A stretch of DNA of 64,000 bases. Origin: Echinococcus granulosus. Its lineage: Eukaryota > Platyhelminthes > Cestoda > Cyclophyllidea > Taeniidae. A program made the translations under genes and the position numbers. Positions 53,401 to 64,000 of this stretch are shown here, piece by piece. A model generated the notes under the pieces. The model did no database searches and was not told the DNA's origin. It was given only the letters and a program-made list of their open reading frames with translations. Position 1 is the stretch's first letter, and the number at the start of each line of letters is the position of its first letter. Where the stretch lies: the NCBI RefSeq assembly GCF_000524195.1, contig NW_020170405.1, positions 476,970 through 540,969 of the forward strand. Reading direction: 5' to 3'.

Positions 53401-56400
53401 GTAGACACTGGTGCATATGCTTGTCTCCTCTAGTAACTGAAGAAAGATGGAAAACAAACTGCATATGTGATCAATCAGATGCAAGTGGGTCTAGTGTCTT
53501 CAGATGATTGTCAAGAAATTCTCCCAAGGTTTACCAGAACATTCCACAGGAGTGCTGGAGTACTTGAGGTTTGAGTTATTACCACTTTAATTTCAAGGAG
53601 CTTTTACTGCTCAGCAGCCTCTACATAATATGCGATGACTTTTGTTTAAGAAATATGAAAGTGCTGACGCACAAATTCAAAACAACTTTGCAGAGGATGA
53701 AAGGGTGGCTTAAAACTTCTCTAAAGCACCAAACGCAAATTACTACTCCCTTACACGACTATTAAATTAGAACAGAAGAAGGAAAAGCGAACAAGGGAAA
53801 TTTTACGGTCAAAGCGAATAACATTGAAACCCGGATGCTGCATAAGCTCGGCAAAAGGGGGATAAGTTCAAGCTACTAGTAAATTTTAGCAAGATTACCC
53901 TATTTTTCTTAAGGTAAATGACCTAAAGACAGGTTTATTTCTTGGTACAGAAGCGTCAATGTTGAATAATGAAATGAATGTTTGAAGTCCACTTTCAAAG
54001 TCCAAACATGCCTAAAATGCAAATTTAATGTCAACTACGAAGGTGATTGTTCATAAGCGCGATTTAAAAGAACTTGCGCGTGCTATTCGACACCACATTT
54101 TCCACATTCAATGCTCAAATTACTCAGACACTGTTTCTGATGAGAAAACATTCTGATCATTCAGGTGAAACACTTGAATGTTATGGATTAACGATCGCAG
54201 GAAGATTAAAGGTTATGTGAGGGCTACTATTAGATTAATGATTAAGTAACTGCTTACAAACCCTTTTTTTGTTCCCCATAAAAGAACCCAAGGAAATTTA
54301 CATATTTTTAGGAGTTCCTTCTAACTACCTCTAAATTGATGGCGTAGAAGCTGGGATGGACAGAAGTGTGGAGTACAAGCGAGAGTTTGGCAAGATCATC
54401 GGCTAGGAGGCAATCCCGTAGGAGGTGGTGAAGAACCGGCTCCCTCGTTCCGAAGGGAGGCGAGACTCTTCCAGAAACGAGGTTCAGGATGAAGTTGACG
54501 GTGGAGGTGTTTTTAGATGCTGGGTCTTCGCTGCAATGACCACCACTTTCCGAAGAGAGCATCAATTCAATCAAGTTAAGCCGACAGTGCTCCATTTTAT
54601 CTAGAATGTAAAAGTTTATTTTAATCAAACTTTAACATTCTGGAAATTTAAAGCTGAATGTTTGTAAATTCCAAAGGTATTTAGGACGTTTTTCTATTCC
54701 AAAGTCAGATTTTACTCAAAAAGTCACTCAAATTGTGTACTTTTATCAGGGGAATCTAATTTCGTTCATTTGAAAATAAATAATAGAATGTATCCACAAC
54801 ATGTAAAAAATTCGAAATTTTTTATATCACATTGGATGAATTTGTGCTCTATTTAAAAATGTGGACACAATAAATCCTTAAATCACATTTAAAAGTCTTG
54901 GAAAACATATATTTATTTGTGATTTCAAATAGGCTTCGCCTAGTCTTCGCTTGTATTCAAGAGCTTAGGCAATATTTCATACAAAGAATCATGATGTGAG
55001 GTTAATGAAAAGTCTTAAACCCAACCACATAAAGCAAAAAGTGGACCTTGACAAATTTAGTAATTATAACCGGGGAGACTCTAACTAAGCAAACGTCTGC
55101 GAAATACAAATCATTTTAATTTCAGCAGAAGCATAAATAAGGGTAACCAACGAAAAAATAGTACACAGCTCAGTTGCTGTAAATCTTTGTTTCCCATTGG
55201 ACGTAAAATGATATAATCTACAAGATTCGGTCAGCGTGTTTTGACAGTTGGTTTCGTGATTTAATTTAATACCTAAACTTCGTAGATACTCAGAGCGCTT
55301 CAGAGCTGAAACCACAAAACAAATTTTATTACCCACTTAACCCCTGTAAAGACCAAGCGTTTGTTCTCAAAATTTTACAAACTCAACAAATTTTGTCAAT
55401 TTGAGCTCTAATAATACAAGTCTGTTAACATTAGCCCTCATTTGCTAATTCGCTGTTTGGGCAGTAAATTTGGTTTTGTTAAGAATGCTGAAATTTGGTT
55501 TAACACTTTCATTCAGGCCTTTGCCTAAGCTCTTTGAAAAGCCAATTCGCGTCTTGTCTCATCACGCCTAGTTTTAGAGGAAAGGATTCAATTTATTCTG
55601 AAAACTTGTTTCATTTTGATATTAAGGTACCTTTATCATGCAGTTTAGCGCCCTAAATAGACAGATGCGTTAGCCTATATGCGAATTATGGCTAAACCGT
55701 CAAAGTGAGAGGTCATGCGCAAGAAGCTGGGGGACAAAAAAAAGTCATAAATTATAGCACGACACCAAATTTTGGTATAATGCTGAAATCGCCCAGACTT
55801 TCGCCAACAGTTTCCTAGATGAAAATCAGCCACCACAGCCTGGATACGTAATCGCTCCGAAATGACAACTAAATGTCATACATTTTGTAGGATGCTTTAT
55901 ATCATTTCGTAAACTGGAATTCAAATTGTCATCTCTGTTATCTATTTGAACTCGACCGATCTGTTTGAAATACGATATGGCTATTTCTTCAAACTGGCAG
56001 AGTACGAATGTCACTTATTTGTGACGCAGTTTCAGCTATTATTCCCCACCAAATGATCGTTTCAGTATGTGCTGTCTGTTAGGTGCTAGAAATCCCCACG
56101 AATACTTCGTATAGTGATATCTATTTTATAAAATTAAATTGGAAATGGGAACCTGAATACTAGTTAAAAGATCACGAGTAAATTATTCATTGATATTATT
56201 TATTTGAGTATTCATTAAATTCGGTAGTTTGTATATCCCAAGACCACGATATTGAAGAGTAATACAGAAATCAGGATTTAGAGAAAAAATTAAGCCGAGT
56301 GATTGTCCCTACAGGGCAATGGACTCGTCTTCAGAGGCGTTGAGTGCGTCAACGGCTCTCCAATCTTTCGTCTATTTTTTTCCTTTCTCGTTTTAACAAT

Positions 56401-58534
56401 TTTTCTCCTCGTATTGCCCTGCATTTCGCATTCGTGTTCCAGACGCAAGAACTCCATTAAAGCGATACGATCGACTTCGTCTTTGCAGTGGCGACACTGA
56501 ATGTGCTTCGCATCCTTTATAAACCGAGGAAATCGTGGTCTTGTTGACAGGTTCTCCGCAAAACCAAAATCGTTAATTGTTTCCTTCTTCATGCTTTTTT
56601 GGTATCTACGCGAACACCGAGCAGTAGGTGTCGGGATATCCGAGACGTACAAATCTGATGGCGAGCTTACATCAACTGAGATTTGTTCCATCCTCCTGAT
56701 GCTTTTTTCTATAGTTAGGTCGATTCCACACCTTCTACAGGGTGGCATCTGAATTTCTACGCACTTGTCGTGCACAATTCCACTCCCTTGTGGTTTGACA
56801 ACTGCTCCAAAGTGGAAATGTCTTAAGTGAAAGTGGGAACAAAAGGAATTTTGAAGTTTTGATATCCTTGAACCCATTGAAATCGACTGCGATTCGGTTT
56901 GACATGTGGTAATTTGAAATTTTGATTATGTATTGATTAACGAGAAGGTGACCTTGCTAACGAGATATGATTCGTTCACAAGAAGACGATCTTGGAAGCA
57001 ATCAATAATTCAAGATTCATGACAGGTCGTGGGCATTCAATTACACGCGTCTGGCATGACCACGTAGGGCGCCTTGATAAAGAAACTTAATTCATCAATT
57101 CAGGAACCAGTTAACTTGTCATCGAGTAGTGACTACACGGACGGTGTGACAAGGTAACTTCCACATTCCATGGCCTTCAAGAGAGAAGGAGGCAGAGGAT
57201 GTCGCACTGACAATTCAAATGGAATTTATTTGACGCCATCACTGCTTGTGTATACCTACGTCTGATTCAGCGTTTTTTTTGCTTCATAGTGTCGGCAAAT
57301 TTTTTGTTGCACCCACCATGATGACGCTTCAATTAGCAAGTCTTTGAAAACCCAGCGCTCCAACTTACTCATCTATCCAGTCGGCACCAGAATGCATTTG
57401 GAAAAATGACGGAGTTTTACTCCACTTTTATTGCAAAATAGCATAAAAATCCGCATAAAATTTAGCATTAAAAAGTATTTTAAATTACTGTCGATTTCTG
57501 AACAACGTTTCAGCTACCCATGATTGTGCACCAGAAAGTGTAAAAATGGGCTTCCAATTTCAACGTCCAATTGTTAGAATTTGCATTCTAATTCTAAATG
57601 GCATATGTTCGCAGTTAAACTTCAGGTCTCGTAATTTAACCTAAAAACGATTTATGAAAGCTCTCTTCTACTGGTTGGATAAAAATTACTCAATTGATAG
57701 ACCTGCAAGTCATGGATTCCGAAAGAACGCAGCAAATTGCAACCATTAGTGAAAGGGATTAGCTTTTTGAGTTAAAAGACGACGAATAGTAAAAGTAAAA
57801 TCGTCAAACATCGTAGTATAATTAAAGCAAACTTTGACGACTCAGATTAGCCCTCCATCGTTAACAGGGTAAGTGGTTTGGTGGAGCGTTAAATAATAAA
57901 AATGTTCAAACAGTAAAAGCTATGGCATTGAGCGTGGAAAATATAGAAAATATGAAAATGATTGGTTGCCAATAAAGTCCAGCTTTTGTTTTAGATGAAG
58001 TCACAAGGCGTTAAAGAGAGAAACCAATGCTGCCAACAAGTTGGACCAGATAAGAAATTTTCACTTATAAAAGAGAGCGTTTTTCAAAATTAAATAAATT
58101 GGAAATATTTAACCTTTATTCCAAAATATGTCACAATACCCTACAGTAAATTGATTGCGCATTTATAATCCAAAAGTTGCTAAATGAGTAGTCAGTGAAA
58201 TTGGAGGAAAGTATTACAATTAAAAGATAACTTTTGTGCAATAAAATTTGGAGAATGTTGAATTTTGACCTACTGGGGGTGGTGACCGTTCCACTCGAAT
58301 GATTTCGGTAGACGTTTAGAGTGAAGAAGAGGTGGCCGGGAGTCGTGGTGGTGGTTGCTGACTCGTGGAGGCGCCTACTTGCACCAAGGGCCACGTCCAG
58401 GTAGTGTGCCGCGTCGACCATCGTGGCGGCTACGAGTTCCGTCGTGTCGTCCTCCACATGCGGCGAAAAAGGTCTCTTCCAGGCGAATATTCCCGATTTC
58501 AGCTCCTCTAACCTTCTCCCGTCTGAATCGGAAG
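26496..58534 (-). CDS. KIF26: KIF26/VAB-8-type kinesin, 3' part (5' end missing)
   Basis: KIF26/VAB-8 proteins are atypical kinesins that bind microtubules without normal ATPase activity and act in cell migration, axon growth and signalling. Twelve exons, 5' to 3': 58534-58274, 54600-54329, 52617-52240, 49545-49297, 47127-46926, 44671-44472, 42323-42211, 41868-40992, 39422-38714, 30256-30033, 27904-27778, 26683-26496. Every junction is GT-AG and phases agree, giving about 1265 aa. The first exon is inside the motor (DAAHYLDVALGASRR, then GHLFFTLNVYR). The second carries CRLNLIEL where kinesins have the LVDLAGSE switch II, so the Gly is absent. The third starts with the last motor helix (LLQLTSKIQHVW). 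Family marks after the motor: EYTSSSEQSCTTVIYLG, ELWVDGPK, SSSSGLGSEHS, SSGYESVLRDDSE, and a C-terminal coiled coil with LLADPGSWSFDLNVAEHM and RVNACRSH. It ends with a proline-rich tail. The exon 42323-42211 rests mainly on phase. Upstream exons, needing a phase-1 donor, were not found with confidence. Confidence 0.92.
29372..29775 (+). mobile_element. Truncated TRIM-like element (left repeat plus part of the body)
   Basis: The left terminal repeat runs from about 29372 (TGTGTTTGTTTAA) to about 29562 and ends with a pyrimidine tract, TTCAG and GTCTCGGGG. It is followed by about 200 bp resembling the internal region at 32880-33030 (shared words such as GAGAATCT, TACCTTC and TCTTGTCCT, then TTAACAACTG). 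No right repeat follows, so the copy is 3'-truncated. It lies in the large intron between KIF26 exons 30256-30033 and 27904-27778, antisense to the gene. Confidence 0.75.
30965..31145 (-). mobile_element. Solo or partial terminal repeat of the TRIM-like element
   Basis: On the minus strand it begins TGCTTGTTCAACTCTCGG and runs through TTTTGGTAACGGGCCAC and GGCCATGCCA before drifting away near 30965, short of the conserved GTCTCGGGGC end. It is in the sense orientation inside a KIF26 intron. Confidence 0.75.
32627..33695 (+). mobile_element. Full-length TRIM-like retroelement, copy 1
   Basis: Two direct terminal repeats (about 32627-32818 and 33507-33695) flank about 690 bp. Each starts TG and carries the GTACxTCC-CC middle and a pyrimidine tract followed by AG. 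Just inside the left repeat is tgacagcaaaag, a likely primer-binding site matching TGGCAGCAAAAG of copy 2. Just before the right repeat is a polypurine tract (33488-33503, aaaagaagagagggg). These are marks of an LTR-type retroelement, yet the body has no reverse transcriptase, protease or integrase frame, so it is non-autonomous (TRIM class). The two repeats are well diverged, so the insertion is old. It lies in the 8.5-kb KIF26 intron, antisense to the gene. Confidence 0.82.
35640..36678 (+). mobile_element. Full-length TRIM-like retroelement, copy 2
   Basis: Terminal repeats at about 35640-35794 and 36483-36678 flank a body of about 690 bp that follows copy 1 along its length (for example GCGGAGCTGxCTACGGTA, CGCxATACCTCCT, TAGC-GGAT and AAACTCCGTC). 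The primer-binding-site candidate TGGCAGCAAAAG is at 35799-35810 and the polypurine tract AAAGAAAGGGA at 36471-36481. The left repeat has lost about 30 bp including the pyrimidine-AG motif. No coding capacity for retroelement enzymes is seen. Same intron and orientation as copy 1, about 1.9 kb further on. Confidence 0.82.
38086..38185. other. Assembly gap of 100 N in a KIF26 intron
   Basis: Exactly 100 N, a placeholder. It lies in the intron between exons 39422-38714 and 30256-30033. No exon is expected here from the protein phases, which join correctly across this intron. Confidence 0.9.
42940..43250. other. GC-rich block in a KIF26 intron
   Basis: About 300 bp clearly richer in G+C and CpG than the AT-rich intron around it, including a run of ten C at about 43114-43123. 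It lies between exons 44671-44472 and 42323-42211. No reading frame, tRNA or known repeat was recognised. It could be an internal promoter or enhancer, an unrecognised RNA, or transferred or satellite-like sequence. Confidence 0.4.
45385..45515 (+). mobile_element. Degenerate solo terminal repeat of the TRIM-like element
   Basis: Shows only the right two thirds of the repeat: GGTGGCCTGGTCTTCGGACC, then TATTCTACTCAAATATTA, a long pyrimidine tract ending CTTTAG, and AGAAGCCTTGGGGCGCTATA. Antisense to KIF26, within the intron between exons 47127-46926 and 44671-44472. Confidence 0.65.
52968..53165 (-). mobile_element. Solo terminal repeat of the TRIM-like element
   Basis: On the minus strand it begins TTGTTTGTTTAACTCTTTG, continues with GGGCACTGAAGGTCACGACC (close to the right repeat of copy 1), and ends with CTTCTTTCGTTTTCAG and AGAAGTTGCAGGGTGCTGCA. 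It is in the sense orientation in the KIF26 intron between the exons 54600-54329 and 52617-52240, so its AG could be seen by the splicing machinery of the gene. Confidence 0.75.
54601..56289. other. KIF26 intron, nothing recognised
   Basis: AT-rich intron sequence between the KIF26 exon starting at 54600 and the nested gene. A minus-strand AATAAA (56204-56199) lies about 86 nt after the stop of the nested gene and could be its poly(A) signal. No other feature was found. Confidence 0.4.
56290..56877 (-). CDS. Nested single-exon protein with two CxxC pairs
   Basis: A complete reading frame of 195 codons from ATG (56877) to a stop (56290), inside the KIF26 intron 58274-54600 and on the same strand. 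The N terminus MGSRISK fits an N-myristoylation signal (Gly2, Ser6). Two Cys pairs, CRRCG near residue 47 and CRHCKDEVDR near residue 128, could form one split zinc-binding site or two halves. Between them is a Ser/Thr-rich stretch; after the second pair comes a long, highly basic segment (RRKIVKTRKEKNRRKIG). I do not recognise the family. Against a skipped KIF26 exon: the flanking KIF26 exons join in phase without it and it has its own start and stop. It could still be a chance frame, though the Cys spacing and length argue otherwise. Confidence 0.6.
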   Translation of the reverse strand: MGSRISKLQNSFCSHFHLRHFHFGAVVKPQGSGIVHDKCVEIQMPPCRRCGIDLTIEKSIRRMEQISVDVSSPSDLYVSDIPTPTARCSRRYQKSMKKETINDFGFAENLSTRPRFPRFIKDAKHIQCRHCKDEVDRIALMEFLRLEHECEMQGNTRRKIVKTRKEKNRRKIGEPLTHSTPLKTSPLPCRDNHSA

Positions 58535-61500
58535 CTGTGGGATGAGAGACGCACATTCAGTGGATGATGGCGTTAATTAACAATCCATTTGGGCATTTTA
58601 TTTCCTTAACGCGTGTTCATAAAGCGGTCTTTTTGACCTCTTTCATGCTAAGTTAGATGGCCAGTATTTTTGGTTATGATATTTTGAATTAACATTTCAG
58701 TGCCACAGCAATCGAGCATGTTATGTCCTTGTGATAGTTACTTCTTACAATAAGACGCCAAAGGAATGTCAGCAAAAGCTTTTTAAAGAAATGAGAGAGT
58801 AAACAGACTTTAAGACGACTTTTTAAATAGTTACATTTACTATGCTCAATTTAAAATAGCCAATACAATCCATGTGGGGAGAAAAGTTGAATAGGAAATG
58901 AAGAAAGCAACGATTTAGCTTAAATAATTGGCGTACGTTGATGAAGAGAGGTGAGTCTTTTGCCCATTTTAGTGCGCTTTATTTCTTTTGATGACATTTC
59001 ATGGTCTACATCAAGTTTTTACCTTCGTAAAGTTAATTTAATTAGGCTGATGGCTTAACTTAGTAACTTTATGTTTTGCAGTCCTTCGCTGAGGTATCAA
59101 AGGTTTTTTAGGCATGGAATATGCTTGCAGGAGTACGAGAAATCGCATACAAAGTAAACTATTTGACTAATTAATATCCTGTCGGCTCAGTAATGCCGAT
59201 TGGGCTTCCAGCATAAAAAGATTTATTTTAATCGCACAGGAGGCCTCAGCCGGAGGAAATGGCGGACCACCCAACTCGAGTTTCACTTTAAATGAGTTAA
59301 GAACAGGGAGAAATTCATCCTTTCTTTGGACCATCGAGTCGGGTTGCTATAAAACGCGGCAATAATGCTTTAGGCCAATGATGGATTCTGTCAGCTGTTA
59401 CCACTCGCTCTCCCCCTTACTCCGGAACGCAGCGATTTGTAAGAAGGCTAAGATGAAAGGCGCAGTTTTGCAAAACACTTTGTGATTAAATGCACCAGAA
59501 TTAATGCTTTCGGCGAGACCTGATGAGCCGTAAGTACTTAACCTTTTGGAACTGTGTAAAGGTTTGTTCACTTGGGGTTTCGACCCTACACTACCTACTT
59601 CTGTTAAATTAGTCTTATTACTTAGCCTAAGGCGAATTGTTTCGCGCTTTAGCATAAACAGGCGGAAGGGTAAAATTCCCTTTATTATGATTGCCAAAGA
59701 TTCCTAATCAATCCAAGCCTTTGAAAGCTGTGAGAGTGGATTCCTTCTTTATATCATTTTAGGTACTTACATAAATTTCAAAATGCGTAAAGGGGAATCA
59801 TTTATGGAATAAATTGTTTAAAAAACTATTTAATCCAAAACCATTGTATAAAAAGCCTTTTCTTGAATGTCTTGCTGCCGGAAAATCATCTTTTCAAGCT
59901 AGGTAGTTAAATTATACCATCGTGGTAGGTTTTCATTTCTTTTATGCTGAAGGGGTTAGAATACTTTGCACTACCAAGGTGAGAGAACTGAAGAATTGGC
60001 TTTTCTAAATGCAGTATGTCTCGTATCTAATTTCTGATGCTTTTTTTCTGATTTATAAAGTAGTACCTGAGGAAACCTGACCTTCCAAGTTCATTAAAGA
60101 GACAGCGTTTTCCACTTCTTGTCGCATAAGAAAAAAATTGGCAGAAATATCTTGTTAGTTAGCAATGAAAAGACTACTTGAATATTTTGCGAAATAGATG
60201 AATGAGTGATAGGATGGACAAGGTGGATTAGTTAAAAATAAGACATTTCAAGCATTCGCCTGTTTAAGAAAAAATGATTACGAAATTCTACGTAAAACTT
60301 CATATAATTCACACCATACATACCAGTTACCTAGAGTCGAGAGAGGGAGGAAATTTACAAAGTTTGCAAAATGATCGCTTCTTGTCAACTTATTTTCAAA
60401 GGCTTTCCCTTATAGCAATAAAAAGGCATTGTTTGTGGTCAGCAACAGGCTCCATGTTTACTTTCTAACCGATCTCCGTCTCCCATTGGAAGAGGAAGGG
60501 CGCTAATGGTGAGTTTGACTTGTAGCAAGCGTGCTTAAAGTGTAAGCACTCAGGAGCAAGCGTGACCTTTTTAAGTACTTTTGAATCCGCTTGACTTGAT
60601 AAATTTCCCGGGGGAGAGACAGAAAGTACAGATTGTGGTCTTTACAGAGACGAAAATGGTATGAAGTAAGGTTAACGCTTTAGATGAAGCACACGTTAGC
60701 GAAACCTGCCGTAGGGTCCAGCATCAACGGCGGAGCCTAAAGGCACATTCAATGATATGCGAAAGTCTATGTAAAATAAACCAACCCTAGTGTTGGATAC
60801 CTTATCAGTGCAGAGATTCCGTAGGGATATCAATATGCTTTCAGGGACTGAGAGTTCAAGATGAGGTAAAACTGTCCCGTAGGATTATTTAATGCACACC
60901 AAGCCACTCAAATTGTAGCCCATCTAATAAATTATATTAATCCTTCTTCTTTCATTTAAATTACCTTTTCTCTTTCCTGATGAACGATATTGCTTATAAA
61001 ATCCTTTTTAAGGGATAATTGAGTAGGAATCCTAAAAACGTGGGGGTCGCGCCAGCAATAATGAGAATTTCTTTCCAGCGCCGTAAGTATGGGCAGTCAG
61101 AGAACTCTATAAATTCTAGAACAAAACTGTTGTTTGATTGTAGGAAAAAAGGTACAATTTGTGTGACTTTAAAAGGCAGGAGAAGGAACTTTACACAATT
61201 CTTATACCCTCGTAGCCTTAACAACTCTTTAATAGACCCGGTATCAACACACCACCCAGAGTCATTATTTGCTTGTCGGAAGGGAGGTAAAAAAGCAACA
61301 GTAGCAACAATGGGATGAAACGGACATGGAGCGCTGGTGTGTAATCCCCTGTTACCGTAAGCTTCTCTCCACCTACCGCTTGTCTACAGAAAACGTGATG
61401 TGGACATACATCACTTGACACGCGATAAACCATTACCATTAATCCGAAAAGTGGAGGAACATTAACAAACTATGTCATTAACACAAAACATGGTGATCAG

Positions 61501-63462
61501 ATTTAGTACAATAATTAAACGAATGCTTTTCCACCACCCCTTCATACTTTAACTCACAGCGATACTGTAGACAGTCTAGGCGCAGAAAACTCGAATCGGT
61601 GTATGAGTTGCATAACCAAACATCATTTATTACAACGCCTAACCATTATTATCAAATGAAAGGTAAATCATGCTTAAAGATTTGCTGTTTATATCACACA
61701 GTAGATCCTACATGTTTCGTGCAGAAAACACAGACGGTATCTTCGTATCCCGCTTCATCCGATGGCTGTTTAGTCATCAAGGGCTAAGACCAAATCAAAG
61801 CACACAATCTTCGCATTGTTTTGCATAGAAAGCATACCTTGTTATTTTAAGTAATTCGCAGCATCTCATTGAGTCTTTGTTGGGGTGAAACCACTGCTTG
61901 ACGTATATCAGATTGCTAGCGAAAACGTTATTACCACAAAGGTAGGATATAAAGGAGTCATTTAGCCCACAGAGACTACATATTAGTGCGGATTTTATAT
62001 ACATCGTTCCAATTGACATATTCTCTACTCATGCAAAAAAATGCGATAAATTTTACAAACGCAGTCTTTCACCTTCCCTCCAATTAGACTGTAAGGATAG
62101 TCTACTAAACGGCTGCAGGGGTCTTAGATATCGGTCTATCACACTATTCAAACGAACATTCACTTTAAGGGAGGCCATTTTAGTCAACAACTTTGAGCAT
62201 ATTTTATTTTACAGTACGAATTGAAGAACTAAAATTCTGCACGAATAAATTGTGATGAAGCATAATATTAGCGATCAGGAAATTGTTTAGCGACTTATTT
62301 CTTAGAATTACCGACCAAATATACTTTTCCAAGGTGACAATTGGTTTTTTTGTTGATGTCTAGAATCAACGAAACTGTAAAAGCTTTTGACTTTAAGGCA
62401 AAAGCCCAAGTATCTTTTTACTGGGTCCCCGAATGACTGGGAGGAACCGAAGTAAACATGTGGTGTGCAGTAAACAAATCAATCTTAGTTAATATACTAA
62501 AAGATAACTTAAAAACAGTCATGCCTGATCTTGTTCCGTGATAAATTACCAAAAATTTTGCTTAAATGACATTCAAAAAATTTCCCTGGCAAGCTAACGC
62601 ACACGTTGGCGTGGTAACAAGGTACAGATGCACAAGTTCAGCCAAGATAAATGCATTTAAAGACTATCACAACAGTAGTTTCAGGAATTGAATATGCTAA
62701 GGTTGGTGAAAAAATAAATTAATTTTTCTTAAAATTGACGTATAGTGTTTGTTGCCATCATCAACACCAGCACAACAGATTTTACGTGGAAAATCTCTGA
62801 GGTAAGCGATTCTTACCTGTTCCTGGAATAACTATTTAATATGTCATGGGTTGCAATTATTTTTATGGATGCAATTGGTAGCCAAAACCTCCTAAAGTTG
62901 AAACCAGGTAAACTCCATATATTACGGATTCTTCCTAAACCGTTACAGTTTGACTGTTATAAAAGTGGCATTGAAGTTGTTCTGGAAGGCTTTTATGCTG
63001 ACGGGGGTTCTATAGCGTTGCGGTGACTGCATAGCTGCAAAATGATAGCATGAAACAAGAGGTTTGGGCCTTGTTATACGCAAGAACTTATCATTGCTAT
63101 CATAGTAATATTAGTGTTTATTAAGTCAATGTGTTCGTGTTTCAAGGGAAATAATTATTCTAGAGCTGCAAGACCAAGTCAAGATCTAGCGGAAAGGTGA
63201 CCCTTGTGCAGGCTTGCTAACCTGAGAAAGAGTTCAATGTCGACGACAAAGGATTGTTAATCAAACTTTGAAACATACGAGATGAGGCTATAGACTCTAT
63301 TTTTGTCCTCGTTTGGCGTCTTCTACCGGCACTTAACGGGAATTCGAATGCTGTTTGCAATCTCCCTAAGCAAATAAGCACCCTTTGCATTTACCGACCT
63401 CCTTCAGAAATAATAATTTTTTTCTTTCCGCTTCGGCGCGTTAGAAGTTATAAATTTTTCAC
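58535..63462. other. Long stretch upstream of the visible KIF26 exons, no exon supported
   Basis: About 4.9 kb, AT-rich, presumably KIF26 intron since the first recognised exon begins in mid-motor. I looked on the minus strand for a P-loop (GxxxxGKS/T) or other motor exon ending in phase 1 and found none with confidence. Frames of up to 100 codons here have no recognisable motifs. Confidence 0.4.
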
Positions 63463-63613
63463 GCGTAACCAAATCAACCCTTGACTAAAATTTGTGAGTT
63501 TAGCAGCAAATGTGCGAAGGAAATCGCGGAAGGCCTTGTTTAAGGTGAGATGATACGGAGACTTCACACCAAAGACGACTGTCTGCTGGCGAAGCTTAAT
63601 GCCGTCATATAAT
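63463..63613 (-). CDS. Candidate internal exon, identity unknown
   Basis: A 50-codon open stretch bounded on the minus strand by an AG (ttcatag) and a GT donor (gtgaaaaat). It reads LYDGIKLRQQTVVFGVKSPY and continues with HLTLNKAFRDFLRTFAAKL. Composition looks protein-like. It could be an upstream KIF26 exon (the N-terminal part of the motor is expected in this direction), but I see no convincing motor motif, and it ends in phase 0 whereas the next known exon needs phase 1, so at least one more exon would be required. Confidence 0.25.
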
Positions 63614-64000
63614 CTATGAAATTCTTTTAAAATCAACTTCTACATCAAGTATTTAGGTTATTCTTTTAATTTAATCATATTTAGCAGGACAATATCCTGT
63701 TTTAGAATGTGCACTCCCTACTTTTTAAACACCAGCAAGCTCACCCGTCCACAATCCTCCCTACTGAACAAACACAAATGATGTTTTTCAACAAGCCCTT
63801 CACCTGCTCAGCTCCCTTGTATGGTTTATGTGGGCGTGGGGAAAATTAATCGTCATTAATCCTATTAACAAGCACGCCTATCGAACTTCGCCCATTTTGC
63901 TCTTCTGCGCACGCTTCTGCATACAGAAGACGTATTGTAATGAAGGTGAGGGGGAGTACTTGCAGACTTGGGTCGTGGGAGCTCTACATTTTGGCCCAAT
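63614..64000. other. Right end of the window, nothing recognised
   Basis: No supported exon, repeat or RNA gene. Sequence is somewhat richer in G+C after 63700 but without an identifiable motif. Confidence 0.4.

Noticed and set aside
1..64000. Search for CRISPR arrays, rRNA and bacterial-type operons
   Set aside because: None seen; split genes and animal protein families show nuclear eukaryotic DNA.

Overview
This window looks like nuclear DNA of a parasitic flatworm, most probably a cestode (tapeworm). It is AT-rich with split genes. The first introns of the COPI gene are only 34-37 bp, as known from flatworms. Introns also carry short terminal-repeat (TRIM-like) retroelements, as I recall described from taeniid tapeworms. 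The species cannot be fixed from sequence alone. Three runs of exactly 100 N (5751-5850, 24843-24942, 38086-38185) are assembly placeholders.

Layout. (1) 627-8315, minus: CLUH (clustered mitochondria protein homologue), 18 exons, complete apart from one N run that seems to hide no codons. (2) 8938-11604, plus: an unrecognised 7-exon gene, head-to-head with CLUH, about 256 aa. (3) 12456-21092, plus: coatomer subunit gamma (COPG), 15 exons, 918 aa, complete. (4) 22105-23379 plus and 23827-25402 minus: two tail-to-tail, single-exon genes that are diverged paralogues of each other, family not recognised. (5) 26496 to at least 58534, minus: the 3' part (12 exons, about 1265 aa) of a KIF26/VAB-8-type kinesin with a degenerate motor. 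It begins inside the motor; the 5' exons lie further right or outside the window. (6) 56290-56877, minus: a small single-exon gene with two CxxC pairs and a myristoylation-type N terminus, nested in the first visible KIF26 intron. (7) 58535-64000: mostly featureless, with one weak candidate exon.

All exon boundaries listed follow GT...AG and keep reading phase from exon to exon; they were derived by hand from protein similarity to remembered families and from splice-site reading.

Mobile DNA: two full-length TRIM-like elements (about 32627-33695 and 35640-36678) with about 160-195 bp terminal repeats, a TGG-type primer-binding site, a polypurine tract and no coding capacity. One truncated copy and four solo or partial terminal repeats also occur. 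Most copies share a pyrimidine-tract + AG motif near the 3' end of the repeat that looks like a 3' splice site.

The genes do not form a pathway. CLUH acts on mRNAs for mitochondrial proteins, COPG in Golgi vesicle coats, and KIF26-type proteins in cell and axon migration and microtubule binding.
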